Positions 1 through 7,552 of a stretch of DNA of 64,000 nucleotides are shown here, piece after piece (the first letter of the stretch is position 1; each line of letters starts with the position of its first letter). The notes beneath the pieces were generated by a model. That model did no database searches, was not told the DNA's origin, and worked only from the letters and a program-made list of their open reading frames with translations. Origin of the DNA: Exiguobacterium algae (GTDB taxonomy: Bacteria > Bacillota > Bacilli > Exiguobacteriales > Exiguobacteriaceae); NCBI RefSeq assembly GCF_018617875.1, contig NZ_JACSKZ010000001.1, positions 310,001 through 374,000 of the forward strand. The letters run 5' to 3'. The position numbers and the translations under genes are program-made.

Positions 1-848
1 GCCGTATCGGCTCGGCTCGTCAACACGACAGGGGCGGAAGCACCGACAACAATCGCCGCGACACTTGCCTCGGCAAAATACATGATTGATTTATAAAGGA
101 CGTTGCCGACCTCTATGTATGGGACGACCAGCAGATCGGCTTGTCCAGCCACTTCGCTGTCGATTCCTTTTTGTTTCGCGGCCACCATGTCGACCGCATT
201 ATCTAAAGCGAGCGGACCATCAACGACACAGCCTTTGATTTGTCCCCTCCGATTCATCTGAGCGAGTAACGCCGCATCCAACGTTGCTGTCATCTGTGGA
301 TTGACGACCTCGACGGCACTGATCGCTGCGACTTTCGGTGATGCATACCCGATATGATGCATCGCCTCCACCGCATTGTGGATAATATCCACTTTCTCTT
401 CAAGCGTCGGTTTAATATGAATCGCTGCGTCCGTGACCCCGATCAATTTTTCCCGATTCGGGATTTGGAACAACGCGATATGACTGAGTGTCTTATTCGT
501 TCGCAAACCGGCTTCCCGGTTGAGAACGGCCTTCATAAATGTAGAAGTCGACACCATTCCTTTCATCAACACGTCCGCCTCTTTATTCTTTACGGCTAAC
601 GCGGCACGCCGGGCCACCTCGGTGTCCCCTTTCGCATGCAGGATGTCAACGTGCGATTCGTCAATCGCATGAAGCTCGCACAATCTTCGGATCTCACGTG
701 CATCTCCGAACAGGATGAAGCGAGATAACCCATGATCGGTCGCCAATTTTACGGCACGGATGACTTCCTCATCACCGGCCCCTGCGATCGAAACGGTGCA
801 GCCTTCGAGTTGTTTGGCGTTTGCCAGCATCCGTTCAAAATTCATCAT
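1..848 (-). CDS. ptb: Phosphate butyryltransferase, 3' part cut by window edge
   Basis: Transfers a butyryl-type acyl group from CoA to phosphate, making acyl-phosphate for a kinase to convert to ATP; in Bacillus it serves branched-chain amino acid breakdown. Read on the minus strand the frame is open from the start to the window edge, about 282 residues of a roughly 300-residue family. It shows the phosphate acetyl/butyryl transferase core, with VVEVVNPQ-like and VDGPLALDNAV segments that I recognise from Ptb. Two ATGs in tandem (848 and 845) follow a GGGGGG ribosome site; either could be the start. It lies downstream of bkdR on the same strand, as in Bacillus, so the rest of a bcd-buk-bkd operon probably continues to the left. 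The call against Pta rests on context and memory of the sequence. Confidence 0.85.
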   Translation of the reverse strand, partial: MMNFERMLANAKQLEGCTVSIAGAGDEEVIRAVKLATDHGLSRFILFGDAREIRRLCELHAIDESHVDILHAKGDTEVARRAALAVKNKEADVLMKGMVSTSTFMKAVLNREAGLRTNKTLSHIALFQIPNREKLIGVTDAAIHIKPTLEEKVDIIHNAVEAMHHIGYASPKVAAISAVEVVNPQMTATLDAALLAQMNRRGQIKGCVVDGPLALDNAVDMVAAKQKGIDSEVAGQADLLVVPYIEVGNVLYKSIMYFAEASVAAIVVGASAPVVLTSRADT

Positions 849-898
849 TGTCCCCCCTTACTCTCTACACTATACCATAAGCAAGTTTGTTTCCTATT

Positions 899-914
899 TT
901 GTAAGCGCTTTATT
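899..914. promoter_or_regulatory. cre-like catabolite site upstream of ptb
   Basis: TTGTAAGCGCTTTATT fits the CcpA consensus WTGNAARCGNWWWCAW at 14 of 16 positions, with the two misses in the terminal CA. It sits about 50 bases upstream of ptb, between it and bkdR. It would couple acyl-CoA catabolism to carbon supply. Binding is inferred. Confidence 0.45.
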
Positions 915-954
915 TCGGTACTTGATATGCAAAAACATGCATGGTGAGAATAAT

Positions 955-966
955 ATTGCATGCAAT
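955..966. repeat. 12-bp perfect palindrome between bkdR and ptb
   Basis: ATTGCATGCAAT is a perfect inverted repeat just after the bkdR stop codon. A related ATGCAT lies at about 938-943 beside TGCAAAAACATG. BkdR-type activators bind upstream sequences of the operon they control, so this is a candidate activator site. I could not find a clean sigma-54 promoter (TGGCAC-N5-TTGC) next to it. Confidence 0.35.
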
Positions 967-2604
967 TTATTGCGTGTTTTCTAATTTATTGTACAAGGTG
1001 CGAATGGATATTTTTAACCGTCTGGCCGCTTCCGACTTGTTTCCTCCTGCCTCTTCGATGGCCCGTTCGATCAAGTCACGTTCATAGCGTGCGACAGATT
1101 CATGAAACGTTCCTGATTCCATCACCTTTTGTGAGGGTGACCGACTCGTCAACTGTAAATGATGGGGCGCAATCCACTGTTCAGCGCTCGCCATATAAAT
1201 CATGGCGCGACCGAGGACATTCTCAAGTTCACGGACATTCCCTTTCCAGTGCTGGCTTTTTAAAAGTGTCATCGCATCTTCATCGACCCCACGGACACTG
1301 CGACCGTATTCCTGGTTCAGTTTGCGGATGATCCTTCCACAGAGCGCATCCAATTCGCCTAAACGGTCGCGAAGAGGCGGAATGTGGATCGGCATCCGGT
1401 TGATCCGATAGTACAAGTCTTCCCGGAACGAACCTTCTGCGACTTTTTGTTCTAGGTCTGCGTTGGTCGCCGCAATGATCCGGACGTCGATCGGGATGGC
1501 TGTCGTTCCACCGACCCGGACGACCTCGTTCTCCTGCAGCACACGTAACAGCTTCACCTGGACATCGAGCGGCAGCTCCCCGATCTCATCCAAAAACAGC
1601 GAGCCTCCGTCGGCTTCCTCGAAGTAACCGGTCTTCCCGCCACGCTTTGCCCCGCTGAACGCCCCGTCCTCGTACCCGAACAACTCACTCTCGAGCAACG
1701 TCGGAGAGATCGCCGCACAGTTCACGCGAATGAATTTTTTATATTTCCGTAGTGACTCCCCATGGATGGCGTGGGCGAACAACTCTTTTCCGGTACCTGA
1801 TTCGCCCCGGATGAGTACCGTGACCGGTGTCACGGCGGCAAGGCGTGCCTGCTCGATTACAAATTTCATTGCGTCACTGGTCGCGATGATATCGGCGAAC
1901 TGATATTTCGCTTCGAGATTACGGATCCGCGTCTTCGCCTCCTGTAATTCATCACGCAGGGCACGGATTTGCGACACGTCCCGAATGACACCGACCGAAC
2001 CTCTCAATTGCCCTTCGACGATGATTGGTTCGGCATTTACTAGAATATCTCGCCGCGTCGCCCCGATTTGCATCCGAATGTCTCGTACGCCTTGACCCGT
2101 CGACAGGACTTTCAAATGGACGCTTTCCTGCATCCCGATGTCGGCAGTCGCCGGTTTGTCGACAACATCCTCTTTTTTGAATCCGGTCAGACGCGTATAG
2201 GACGGATTGATCAATATCGTATTCCCATGATGATCCGCAACGGAAATGGCTTCGCTCGTACAATCGATGATTGCCTCGAGCATCTGCTGATTTTGTTTCA
2301 AACGCTCGACGACGATCCGGATGAACTCCCCTGGTAACACGACCGCATCCGAAAACTGTTCCTTCAACTCTTCAAACGTTTGCGGTTGTCCCGTCGTCTC
2401 GATCACAAAGTCCAGTTTGGCATCAGCGTAATCCTTCCAGTCACTCGTTGTCGCCACACCTTGATTCCGGGCAATGACGAGTCCTTCTGCCGAGATATCC
2501 GAGTCAACGACCGCGACGATGGTGACGAGCGGCGATTCTAACAGCATCTTTAATACCTCGGTTCCCCCTTTGCCGGCCCCGACAATCATCAAGCGTTTAT
2601 TCAT
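967..2604 (-). CDS. bkdR: BkdR-like sigma-54-dependent transcriptional activator
   Basis: Enhancer-binding protein that drives sigma-54 RNA polymerase, by family and position the activator of the branched-chain keto acid operon. Domains in order: an N-terminal Rossmann-like stretch with GAGKGG at residues 9-14, a PAS domain at roughly 115-215, the AAA+ sigma-54 interaction domain at roughly 245-480 with Walker A GESGTGKE and the sigma-54 contact loop GAFSGA (the usual form is GAFTGA, so Thr to Ser), and a Fis-type helix-turn-helix at the C-terminus ([12 protein letters not shown]). The ATG at 2604 (MNKR) is preferred over 2619, because GGGGG lies 8 bases before it. 545 residues. ptb follows 118 bases downstream, as in Bacillus. 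The N-terminal domain suggests sensing of a nucleotide cofactor or metabolite, which is inference. Confidence 0.88.
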   Translation of the reverse strand: MNKRLMIVGAGKGGTEVLKMLLESPLVTIVAVVDSDISAEGLVIARNQGVATTSDWKDYADAKLDFVIETTGQPQTFEELKEQFSDAVVLPGEFIRIVVERLKQNQQMLEAIIDCTSEAISVADHHGNTILINPSYTRLTGFKKEDVVDKPATADIGMQESVHLKVLSTGQGVRDIRMQIGATRRDILVNAEPIIVEGQLRGSVGVIRDVSQIRALRDELQEAKTRIRNLEAKYQFADIIATSDAMKFVIEQARLAAVTPVTVLIRGESGTGKELFAHAIHGESLRKYKKFIRVNCAAISPTLLESELFGYEDGAFSGAKRGGKTGYFEEADGGSLFLDEIGELPLDVQVKLLRVLQENEVVRVGGTTAIPIDVRIIAATNADLEQKVAEGSFREDLYYRINRMPIHIPPLRDRLGELDALCGRIIRKLNQEYGRSVRGVDEDAMTLLKSQHWKGNVRELENVLGRAMIYMASAEQWIAPHHLQLTSRSPSQKVMESGTFHESVARYERDLIERAIEEAGGNKSEAARRLKISIRTLYNKLENTQ

Positions 2605-2637
2605 CCTCTGATCCCCCATCTCTTTCTTCTCTATTTT

Positions 2638-2666
2638 ATGCTACTGAATCCCCTGATGTTTCGCAA
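2638..2666 (-). promoter_or_regulatory. Probable sigma-A promoter of bkdR
   Basis: On the minus strand TTGCGA and TAGCAT are separated by 17 bases, each 4 of 6 matches to the consensus. It ends about 35 bases before the bkdR start. Confidence 0.45.
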
Positions 2667-2738
2667 GCCGCTCAAAAATAGTCAGTGTGGTCGCGTTTGA
2701 TTTCTGTTAAAATAATGTATGGTAAAGGAGGAGATCGC

Positions 2739-2987
2739 ATGCGAGTCATCGCGCTTCTAATCTTAATCGTTCCTGGATTATTCGGTGTTTATGGAATCAA
2801 ACTCCTGCGTGACAGCTTCTTCCTGAAGACGAGCGCGCCCTTCACATGGATTGATTCTGTTGCAGCCGCCTCGATGTTGCAAGGGACATTCGGCCTTCTG
2901 CTCGCAATGGGCGGAATCGGTTTCGTTGCCGGTTATATCTTCAACCGCGACAAAAAGACAGGAAAAGTTCAACGAATAGATTCATAA
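2739..2987 (+). CDS. yqzF: YqzF-like small membrane protein (DUF2627)
   Basis: Function unknown. The protein has 82 residues and two hydrophobic segments: residues 2-20 (VIALLILIVPGLFGVYGI) and roughly 42-68, with a charged tail (NRDKKTGK). I recognise it as the DUF2627/YqzF family, which lies next to bkdR in Bacillus. The start at 2739 has an excellent AAAGGAGGAGATCGC ribosome site. An ATG further upstream in the same frame has none. It is transcribed divergently from bkdR and shares a terminator hairpin with the RNA gene that converges on it from the right. Confidence 0.8.
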   Translation: MRVIALLILIVPGLFGVYGIKLLRDSFFLKTSAPFTWIDSVAAASMLQGTFGLLLAMGGIGFVAGYIFNRDKKTGKVQRIDS

Positions 2988-2993
2988 CCACAC

Positions 2994-3042
2994 AAAAAAA
3001 GGTTCCCTAACTTGACATCATTTCAAGTGCGGAACCTTTTTA
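2994..3042. terminator. Bidirectional terminator between yqzF and the structured RNA
   Basis: AAAAGGTTCC (2997-3006) pairs with GGAACCTTTT (3031-3040), and an inner ACTTGA/TCAAGT stem (3010-3015, 3023-3028) extends the hairpin. A-rich and T-rich flanks give a U tract in both directions, so it can end yqzF and the minus-strand RNA. Confidence 0.85.
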
Positions 3043-3522
3043 TTCGTATTGAATTGTGATCACTACGGATGATCTCCTTTCTTATTTCCTGTCTTACACT
3101 GACATGAGATCCAACGTCTTCTTAATGAAGAAGTATGAAAGAAATTTAGTAACTGCCGTCTTGCGTGAACGGAAGAAAAACCATTCGAGTTACTAATCTG
3201 TTTTTATTATCGGATCATGTCCAACCATCCATTGTGAAGTCGAACGCTTGCCAGAAACTGTTCAACGGTTGACAACACTCCTTTTGGTCAACTGAACGAT
3301 ACTGTTTTTCCCTATGTTGGTCCCTAGCTTCGAACCTTCCATAGAACCGCCTCGCGAATGAGCGAATGGTCGCGACCTCACGTCGGGACATTGACGATTT
3401 GAGATGTCGTTCTCACCTCTGAGCTATTGACGGATAGCGATCCGAGATGATTTCTTCCTTCAAACATGTTCCGGTACACGCTTGAAAAGCGTTCATCTGA
3501 CGCTCGTCCAAGTAACTTGGTA
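2998..3522 (-). ncRNA. Putative structured non-coding RNA, about 525 nt, family unknown
   Basis: No convincing protein gene lies between spo0A and yqzF, yet the minus strand has a complete transcription unit: promoter at 3530-3557, then about 525 bases, then a terminator at 2994-3042. The body is rich in perfect hairpins: CCAAG/CTTGG at 3508-3520, ACGCTT/AAGCGT at 3478-3492, CGGAT/ATCCG at 3431-3444, GGTCGCGACC at 3368-3377, TAGTAACT/AGTTACTA at 3147-3154 with 3188-3195 enclosing CCGT/ACGG, CTTCTT/AAGAAG at 3118-3133, and GATCTC/GAGATC at 3071-3076 with 3106-3111. A loop near 3280 exposes AAAAGGAG. I see none of the conserved cores of RNase P, tmRNA, 6S or SRP RNA. Short frames of 23-29 codons exist on this strand, so a dual-function RNA or a set of tiny peptides is possible. 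That a transcript exists is inference. Confidence 0.55.
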
Positions 3523-3529
3523 CACTTTT

Positions 3530-3557
3530 ATTATAACAGAGAGCCCCTATTTTGCAA
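3530..3557 (-). promoter_or_regulatory. Strong sigma-A promoter of the structured RNA
   Basis: On the minus strand TTGCAA (3552-3557) and a perfect TATAAT (3530-3535) are 16 bases apart. The predicted start is near 3522, at the first hairpin of the RNA region. It lies after the spo0A terminator, so the RNA is an independent unit. Confidence 0.75.
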
Positions 3558-3567
3558 GCGCTTTCTT
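3552..3567. promoter_or_regulatory. cre site overlapping the -35 box of the RNA promoter
   Basis: TTGCAAGCGCTTTCTT matches the CcpA consensus WTGNAARCGNWWWCAW at 15 of 16 positions. Its first six bases are the -35 element of the RNA promoter. Overlap with -35 predicts repression by CcpA when preferred sugars are present. Confidence 0.65.
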
Positions 3568-3629
3568 TCATAAAGTAAAAGATTTTTTTGAAGATTTCAT
3601 GTCCAAAATTCTTTCAGTTTTTTGTATAC

Positions 3630-3678
3630 ATAAAAGAAAGCAGACCGCCTCACGTCGTCGTGAAACAGGTCCGCTTTT
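3630..3678 (-). terminator. Terminator after spo0A
   Basis: Read on the minus strand, AAAGCGGACC pairs fully with GGTCTGCTTT around an inner CACG/CGTG hairpin, followed by TTTCTTTT. Confidence 0.85.
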
Positions 3679-3684
3679 ATTGAA

Positions 3685-4416
3685 TCAATTATTCTTTACA
3701 GATAGATACGTCACAAAATAAGAGATGAATTCCGAGTTTTTCGGGCTCCGGTCCCGTTCTTGGCGTCCATCAAACATTTCGTGGTCCTGCATCCCGTTCT
3801 CCCAGGCCGTCTTGATCGCGTGACGCATCGCCCGTTCGACTCGCGAGGCGGTCGTATCGTGTTCTTTTGCCACCATCGGGTACAACTCTTTTGTGATCAA
3901 CCCTAAAAGATCTTGTCGCTCACGAACATAGAGGACCGCTTGACGGATGTATTTAAACCCTTTGATTCGTGGAGAGATTCCCAACTGCTGCAACAGCAAC
4001 GAAATTTCAAGCTCTTCAGGAGACATGGCCTCGAACTCACGGTTCGTCCCTTCCGATAATTCACGAATTTTCGTCAACAGCTGTTGAATGTTAAACGGTT
4101 TAACAAGGAAATACGACGCACCGAGCTGAACCGCTTGCTTTGTCACTTCATCTTTACCGAATGCGCTGAGCATGATGACCTCCGGTTTGGCTTCCCCGAG
4201 TTCTTCATGAAGCTTCTCCAACACCCCGATACCGTCCAGATGCGGCATAATAATGTCGAGCAATAACACATCGGGCCGGTGTGTCTTGACAACATCCAAG
4301 CATGCTTCGCCGTCATAAGCGGTGCCCACGACGTGCAAGTCAGGCTCGGATTCCAGTTGGCGGCTCAGCAAATCGACGATTTCCCGATTGTCGTCCGCGA
4401 TACATAATGTAATCAA
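3685..4416 (-). CDS. spo0A: Spo0A response regulator
   Basis: Phosphorylation-activated transcription factor, in Bacillus the master switch for sporulation and stationary-phase change. Residues 1-120 form a receiver domain with the acidic pair D8-D9, phospho-acceptor D54 in LLLDIIMP and a conserved Lys in LVKPF. The C-terminal half carries the Spo0A DNA-binding domain with the signature SRVERAMRHAIKTAW. The full length (243 residues) and intact key residues argue for function. recN ends one base upstream, so the two are co-transcribed. In Bacillus spoIVB lies between them, and here it is missing. The tail after the DNA-binding domain is somewhat longer than I remember for B. subtilis. Given the missing sporulation genes, its role here is probably in stationary phase, biofilm or metabolism. 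Confidence 0.95.
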   Translation of the reverse strand: MITLCIADDNREIVDLLSRQLESEPDLHVVGTAYDGEACLDVVKTHRPDVLLLDIIMPHLDGIGVLEKLHEELGEAKPEVIMLSAFGKDEVTKQAVQLGASYFLVKPFNIQQLLTKIRELSEGTNREFEAMSPEELEISLLLQQLGISPRIKGFKYIRQAVLYVRERQDLLGLITKELYPMVAKEHDTTASRVERAMRHAIKTAWENGMQDHEMFDGRQERDRSPKNSEFISYFVTYLSVKNN

Positions 4417-6114
4417 TTAAGACACTCCTTTGATGAACTTCTGTTTTAACTGCTGTGACATCACAAGCAACTCTTCCACATGTTGTTTCGTCAAATCCGT
4501 CATTTGAGCTCCTGCAATCATGCGTCCGAGTTCATCGACACGACTGTCATGATCGAGTGACGTGACATTCGTCTTCGTCCGGTCGTCCGTCTCCGTCTTC
4601 GTGATGTATAGATGTTGGTCCGCCATCGCCGCCACCTGTGCCAGGTGAGTGATACAGAGTACTTGGGACCCGACTGAAAGCCGGAAAATCTTCTCTCCCA
4701 TCGCCTGAGCGACACGGCCGGATACACCCGTATCGACTTCATCAAAAATGATCGAGGCGACACCGACTGTGCGGGAAAAGATCGATTTTAACGCTAACAT
4801 GACCCGGGAGAGTTCTCCTCCTGACGCTACTTTCGCAAGCGGTTTGAACGGTTCGCCCACATTGGTCATCATGTAGAACTCGACCTCGTCCATCCCGTCA
4901 GGCTTCAGGTTCCCTTCCTTGAAACGCACCTCGAACGCCGTCTTTTCCATGTAAAGCTCTTTCAACTCACGATGAATGGCTTGTTGGAGGTCCTCGGCGG
5001 CCGACTTCCTCGCTTTCGTCAGCTCGGCTCCTGCTTCCCGAACTGTCTGTTCGAGTCGTTCAAGCTCATCGGTCAACGTCTGCACGTGCTCTTCACGGTT
5101 CGTCATCGACTTCAGCTCTTCAGAAATTTGTTCTCCGTAAGCGATGACTTCCTCGATGGTCGTTCCGTATTTTCGTTTCAGTTGCTGGAACAACGCTAGA
5201 CGTGTCTCGATTTCGTCTAACCGGTTCGGATCGAACTCAAGGGAGTCCAACTGGTCCCGCAGTTGAAACTTTGCATCTTCCAACAAATAGTATGCGTTCG
5301 AGATTGTCTCGGCCATCGCTGAAAGAGAAGAGGATAACTGTGCGGCCTCTTCCATTTCCCGCATTGCGACCCCGATTTGGTCGAGTCCGTTCGACTCATC
5401 CGCGACCGCCTCGTATGACAGGCGGATATGTTGGTGGATCCGCTCGAAGTTGGCAAGTTCGTTGCGTTCTTCTGTCAATGCCTGTTCCTCGCCCGCTTTC
5501 AGATCAGCCGCTTCGATCTCTTTTGTTTGAAATGAGAGCAAATCCAGTCGTTGGGCGAGCTCCTGCTCACTTTGACTAAGCCGCTTCAGTTCATCCGCGA
5601 TTTGTTTCCACTCAGAAAAGGCCGTCCGGTACGTAGCCAGTAACGGTTCGATCTCTTTTTCTGCGAAATGGTCAAGAATCCCCAAGTGGAATTCCGGGTC
5701 CATCAGATGTTGATGCTCATGCTGTCCATGAATATCGACGAGCAAGCGCCCGAATTCACGGAGCGTCGAGAGCGGCATCATTTTCCCGTTGATGCGACAG
5801 ACACTTTTTCCACTGCTATGTAAGTCTCTGCGCAAGATGACCGTGCCGTCCTCAATCTCAATCCCGTATTGGTCGGCCGCCTCGATGACGGGATGGTCAG
5901 CATCGACCATGAATAAGCCTTCGATTTCAGCTTTGTCCTGTCCGTATCGCACGAACTCGCTCGAGCCTCTTCCACCTACAAGCAACCCAATCGCATCCAA
6001 CAAGATCGATTTACCGGCGCCTGTTTCACCTGTCAGGACCGTCATGCCACGGTTGAACGGAATGTTCAATTCGTCGATAATCGCAAACTGTTTGATTGAT
6101 AGTTCTGCTAACAT
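4417..6114 (-). CDS. recN: DNA repair protein RecN
   Basis: SMC-like ATPase that acts early in double-strand-break repair and in processing transforming DNA. Walker A GETGAGKS lies at residues 29-36, a long coiled-coil arm spans roughly 160-370, and the C-terminal ATPase half has the ABC signature KVASGGELSRVML and the Walker B region ASIIFDEVDTGVSG. The ATG at 6114 (MLAELSI) is chosen because the family begins at this point and AGGTG stands 9 bases before it; the extra residues upstream look non-coding. 565 residues, the usual size. It follows argR by 13 bases and abuts spo0A. Confidence 0.95.
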   Translation of the reverse strand: MLAELSIKQFAIIDELNIPFNRGMTVLTGETGAGKSILLDAIGLLVGGRGSSEFVRYGQDKAEIEGLFMVDADHPVIEAADQYGIEIEDGTVILRRDLHSSGKSVCRINGKMMPLSTLREFGRLLVDIHGQHEHQHLMDPEFHLGILDHFAEKEIEPLLATYRTAFSEWKQIADELKRLSQSEQELAQRLDLLSFQTKEIEAADLKAGEEQALTEERNELANFERIHQHIRLSYEAVADESNGLDQIGVAMREMEEAAQLSSSLSAMAETISNAYYLLEDAKFQLRDQLDSLEFDPNRLDEIETRLALFQQLKRKYGTTIEEVIAYGEQISEELKSMTNREEHVQTLTDELERLEQTVREAGAELTKARKSAAEDLQQAIHRELKELYMEKTAFEVRFKEGNLKPDGMDEVEFYMMTNVGEPFKPLAKVASGGELSRVMLALKSIFSRTVGVASIIFDEVDTGVSGRVAQAMGEKIFRLSVGSQVLCITHLAQVAAMADQHLYITKTETDDRTKTNVTSLDHDSRVDELGRMIAGAQMTDLTKQHVEELLVMSQQLKQKFIKGVS

Positions 6115-6127
6115 ACTTCCATTCACC

Positions 6128-6577
6128 TCATAACATTCCGAGTAATCGCTCGATGATTTGCTTCGCCTTCTCTTCGTCGCGCGCAATCATGAGAATCGTA
6201 TCGTCTCCACACACCGTCCCGATCAACTCATCCCATGACAGATGATCAATCAACACGCCAATCGCATCGGCGTTTCCCGGTAACACTTTCATGACGACCA
6301 AGTTTTGAGCGGAATCGACCGAGACGAAGCTGTCTCCTAGGATTCGTTTCATCTTGCCGTATGGGTTGAAGCGCTGGTCGGCCGGAAGGCTATACTTATA
6401 GCGACCATCATTGAGCGGCACTTTAACGAGATGCAACTCTTTGATATCTCGCGATACCGTCGCTTGAGTCACCGGATATCCCGATCGACGTAATTCGTCT
6501 ACCAGTTCGTCTTGCGTTTCAATTTCTTGATTCGTTACGATATCCCGAATCTTAATTAATCGCTGTCCTTTGTTCAT
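6128..6577 (-). CDS. argR: Arginine repressor ArgR/AhrC
   Basis: Arginine-sensing regulator that represses arginine biosynthesis and activates catabolism as a hexamer. The N-terminal winged helix includes [15 protein letters not shown] (about residues 40-55), and the C-terminal domain has the arginine-binding and hexamer region [15 protein letters not shown]. The start at 6577 (MNKGQRL) follows AGGTG by 9 bases; a GTG four codons upstream is less likely. 149 residues, typical. It has its own promoter region after the yqxC terminator, with GATAAT on the minus strand at 6613-6618, and heads the argR-recN-spo0A unit. No clear ARG box was found by eye. Confidence 0.95.
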   Translation of the reverse strand: MNKGQRLIKIRDIVTNQEIETQDELVDELRRSGYPVTQATVSRDIKELHLVKVPLNDGRYKYSLPADQRFNPYGKMKRILGDSFVSVDSAQNLVVMKVLPGNADAIGVLIDHLSWDELIGTVCGDDTILMIARDEEKAKQIIERLLGML

Positions 6578-6691
6578 ATGCGCTGACACCTCATTTTTCG
6601 TTTCACATACACATTATCATTCTAAAGTATTGTCGAAAAAAGGTCTAGCTTTCTGGAGGTGATTTCCATTAAGCAAACGGACCGCTTTCCT

Positions 6692-6722
6692 CAAAAAAAA
6701 CTACAGACGAAAACGTCTGTAG
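6692..6722 (-). terminator. Terminator after yqxC
   Basis: A perfect 9-bp stem CTACAGACG/CGTCTGTAG (6701-6722) with a 4-base loop is followed on the minus strand by eight T. It separates the dxs-yqxC unit from argR. Confidence 0.92.
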
Positions 6723-6730
6723 CTCTAACA

Positions 6731-7546
6731 TTATCCTTTTAACTTGGCGTGCGCCGCCTCGACGACCTGGTCGACGTCGAGCGACGGGTCGACTCCACCG
6801 ACCCCGGTGAAACGGGCGAACAATAAGAACTCAATGTTCCCATCGCCGCCGGTGATCGGAGAATAGTCCAACCCTTCGACATAGAAGCCTTCTGATGCGA
6901 AATAACGGACCATATCACTGGCTACCCGTTCGTGGACAGCACGGTCCCGCACGATGCCTTTTTTGCCGACATCTGCTTTCCCTGCCTCAAATTGAGGTTT
7001 CACAAGTGCCATGACCGTCCCGTCCGGTTTCAAAATCTCTTTGAGCGGTGGAATCATCAAGCGAAGCGAGATGAACGAGACATCGATCGTCGCGAAGTCA
7101 GGACGTGTCGGGAATTGTTCGCTCGTCGCATGACGGAAGTTCGTCCGTTCCATGACGACGACACGGTCGTCACTCCGGAGCTTCCACGCCAGCTGATTGT
7201 ATCCCACATCGACGGCATACATCTGGGTCGCACCATTTTGAAGGGCGCAGTCCGTGAAACCACCGGTCGAGGAACCGATGTCGATTCCGACCATTCCGTT
7301 CACATCAAGCGGGAATACTTGTAATGCTTTCTCGAGCTTCAAACCGCCTCGACCGACGTATGGCAACACTTGCCCTTTTACTTCGAGTGGAATGTCGTCG
7401 AACACTTTATCGCCCGCCTTGTCGAGACGCTCCGTCCCGCTGAAGACGAGACCGGCCATGACCGCACGTTTTGCTTTTTCCCGTGTTTCGGCCAGGCCCC
7501 GTTCAACGAGTAATACATCTAATCTGGTTTTCGTTCTTTTTTCCAT
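6731..7546 (-). CDS. yqxC: TlyA-family rRNA methyltransferase (YqxC)
   Basis: Belongs to the TlyA family of 2'-O-ribose methyltransferases acting on rRNA; in mycobacteria TlyA also confers hemolysin-like and capreomycin phenotypes. An S4 RNA-binding domain occupies residues 6-65 (RLDVLLVERGLAETREKAK), followed by an FtsJ-type methyltransferase domain with the SAM motif GIDIGSSTGGFTD and the catalytic KPQFEAG region. 271 residues, the family length. It begins 6 bases after dxs, which suggests translational coupling, and ends just before a strong terminator. The substrate in this organism is not shown by the sequence. Confidence 0.9.
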   Translation of the reverse strand: MEKRTKTRLDVLLVERGLAETREKAKRAVMAGLVFSGTERLDKAGDKVFDDIPLEVKGQVLPYVGRGGLKLEKALQVFPLDVNGMVGIDIGSSTGGFTDCALQNGATQMYAVDVGYNQLAWKLRSDDRVVVMERTNFRHATSEQFPTRPDFATIDVSFISLRLMIPPLKEILKPDGTVMALVKPQFEAGKADVGKKGIVRDRAVHERVASDMVRYFASEGFYVEGLDYSPITGGDGNIEFLLFARFTGVGGVDPSLDVDQVVEAAHAKLKG

Positions 7547-7552
7547 AATTCC

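Noticed and set aside
3001-3530. Assignment of the structured RNA to OLE, RNase P, tmRNA or 6S RNA
   Set aside because: No conserved cores recognised, no oapA-like neighbour, and no CCA end; kept as an unassigned RNA.
3482-3721. 79-codon plus-strand frame over the RNA promoter and spo0A end
   Set aside because: It crosses a promoter, a cre site and a terminator on the opposite strand and resembles no protein family I know.
6590-6690. ARG box for autoregulation of argR
   Set aside because: No stretch is close to the CATGAATAAAAATKCAAK pattern by eye.
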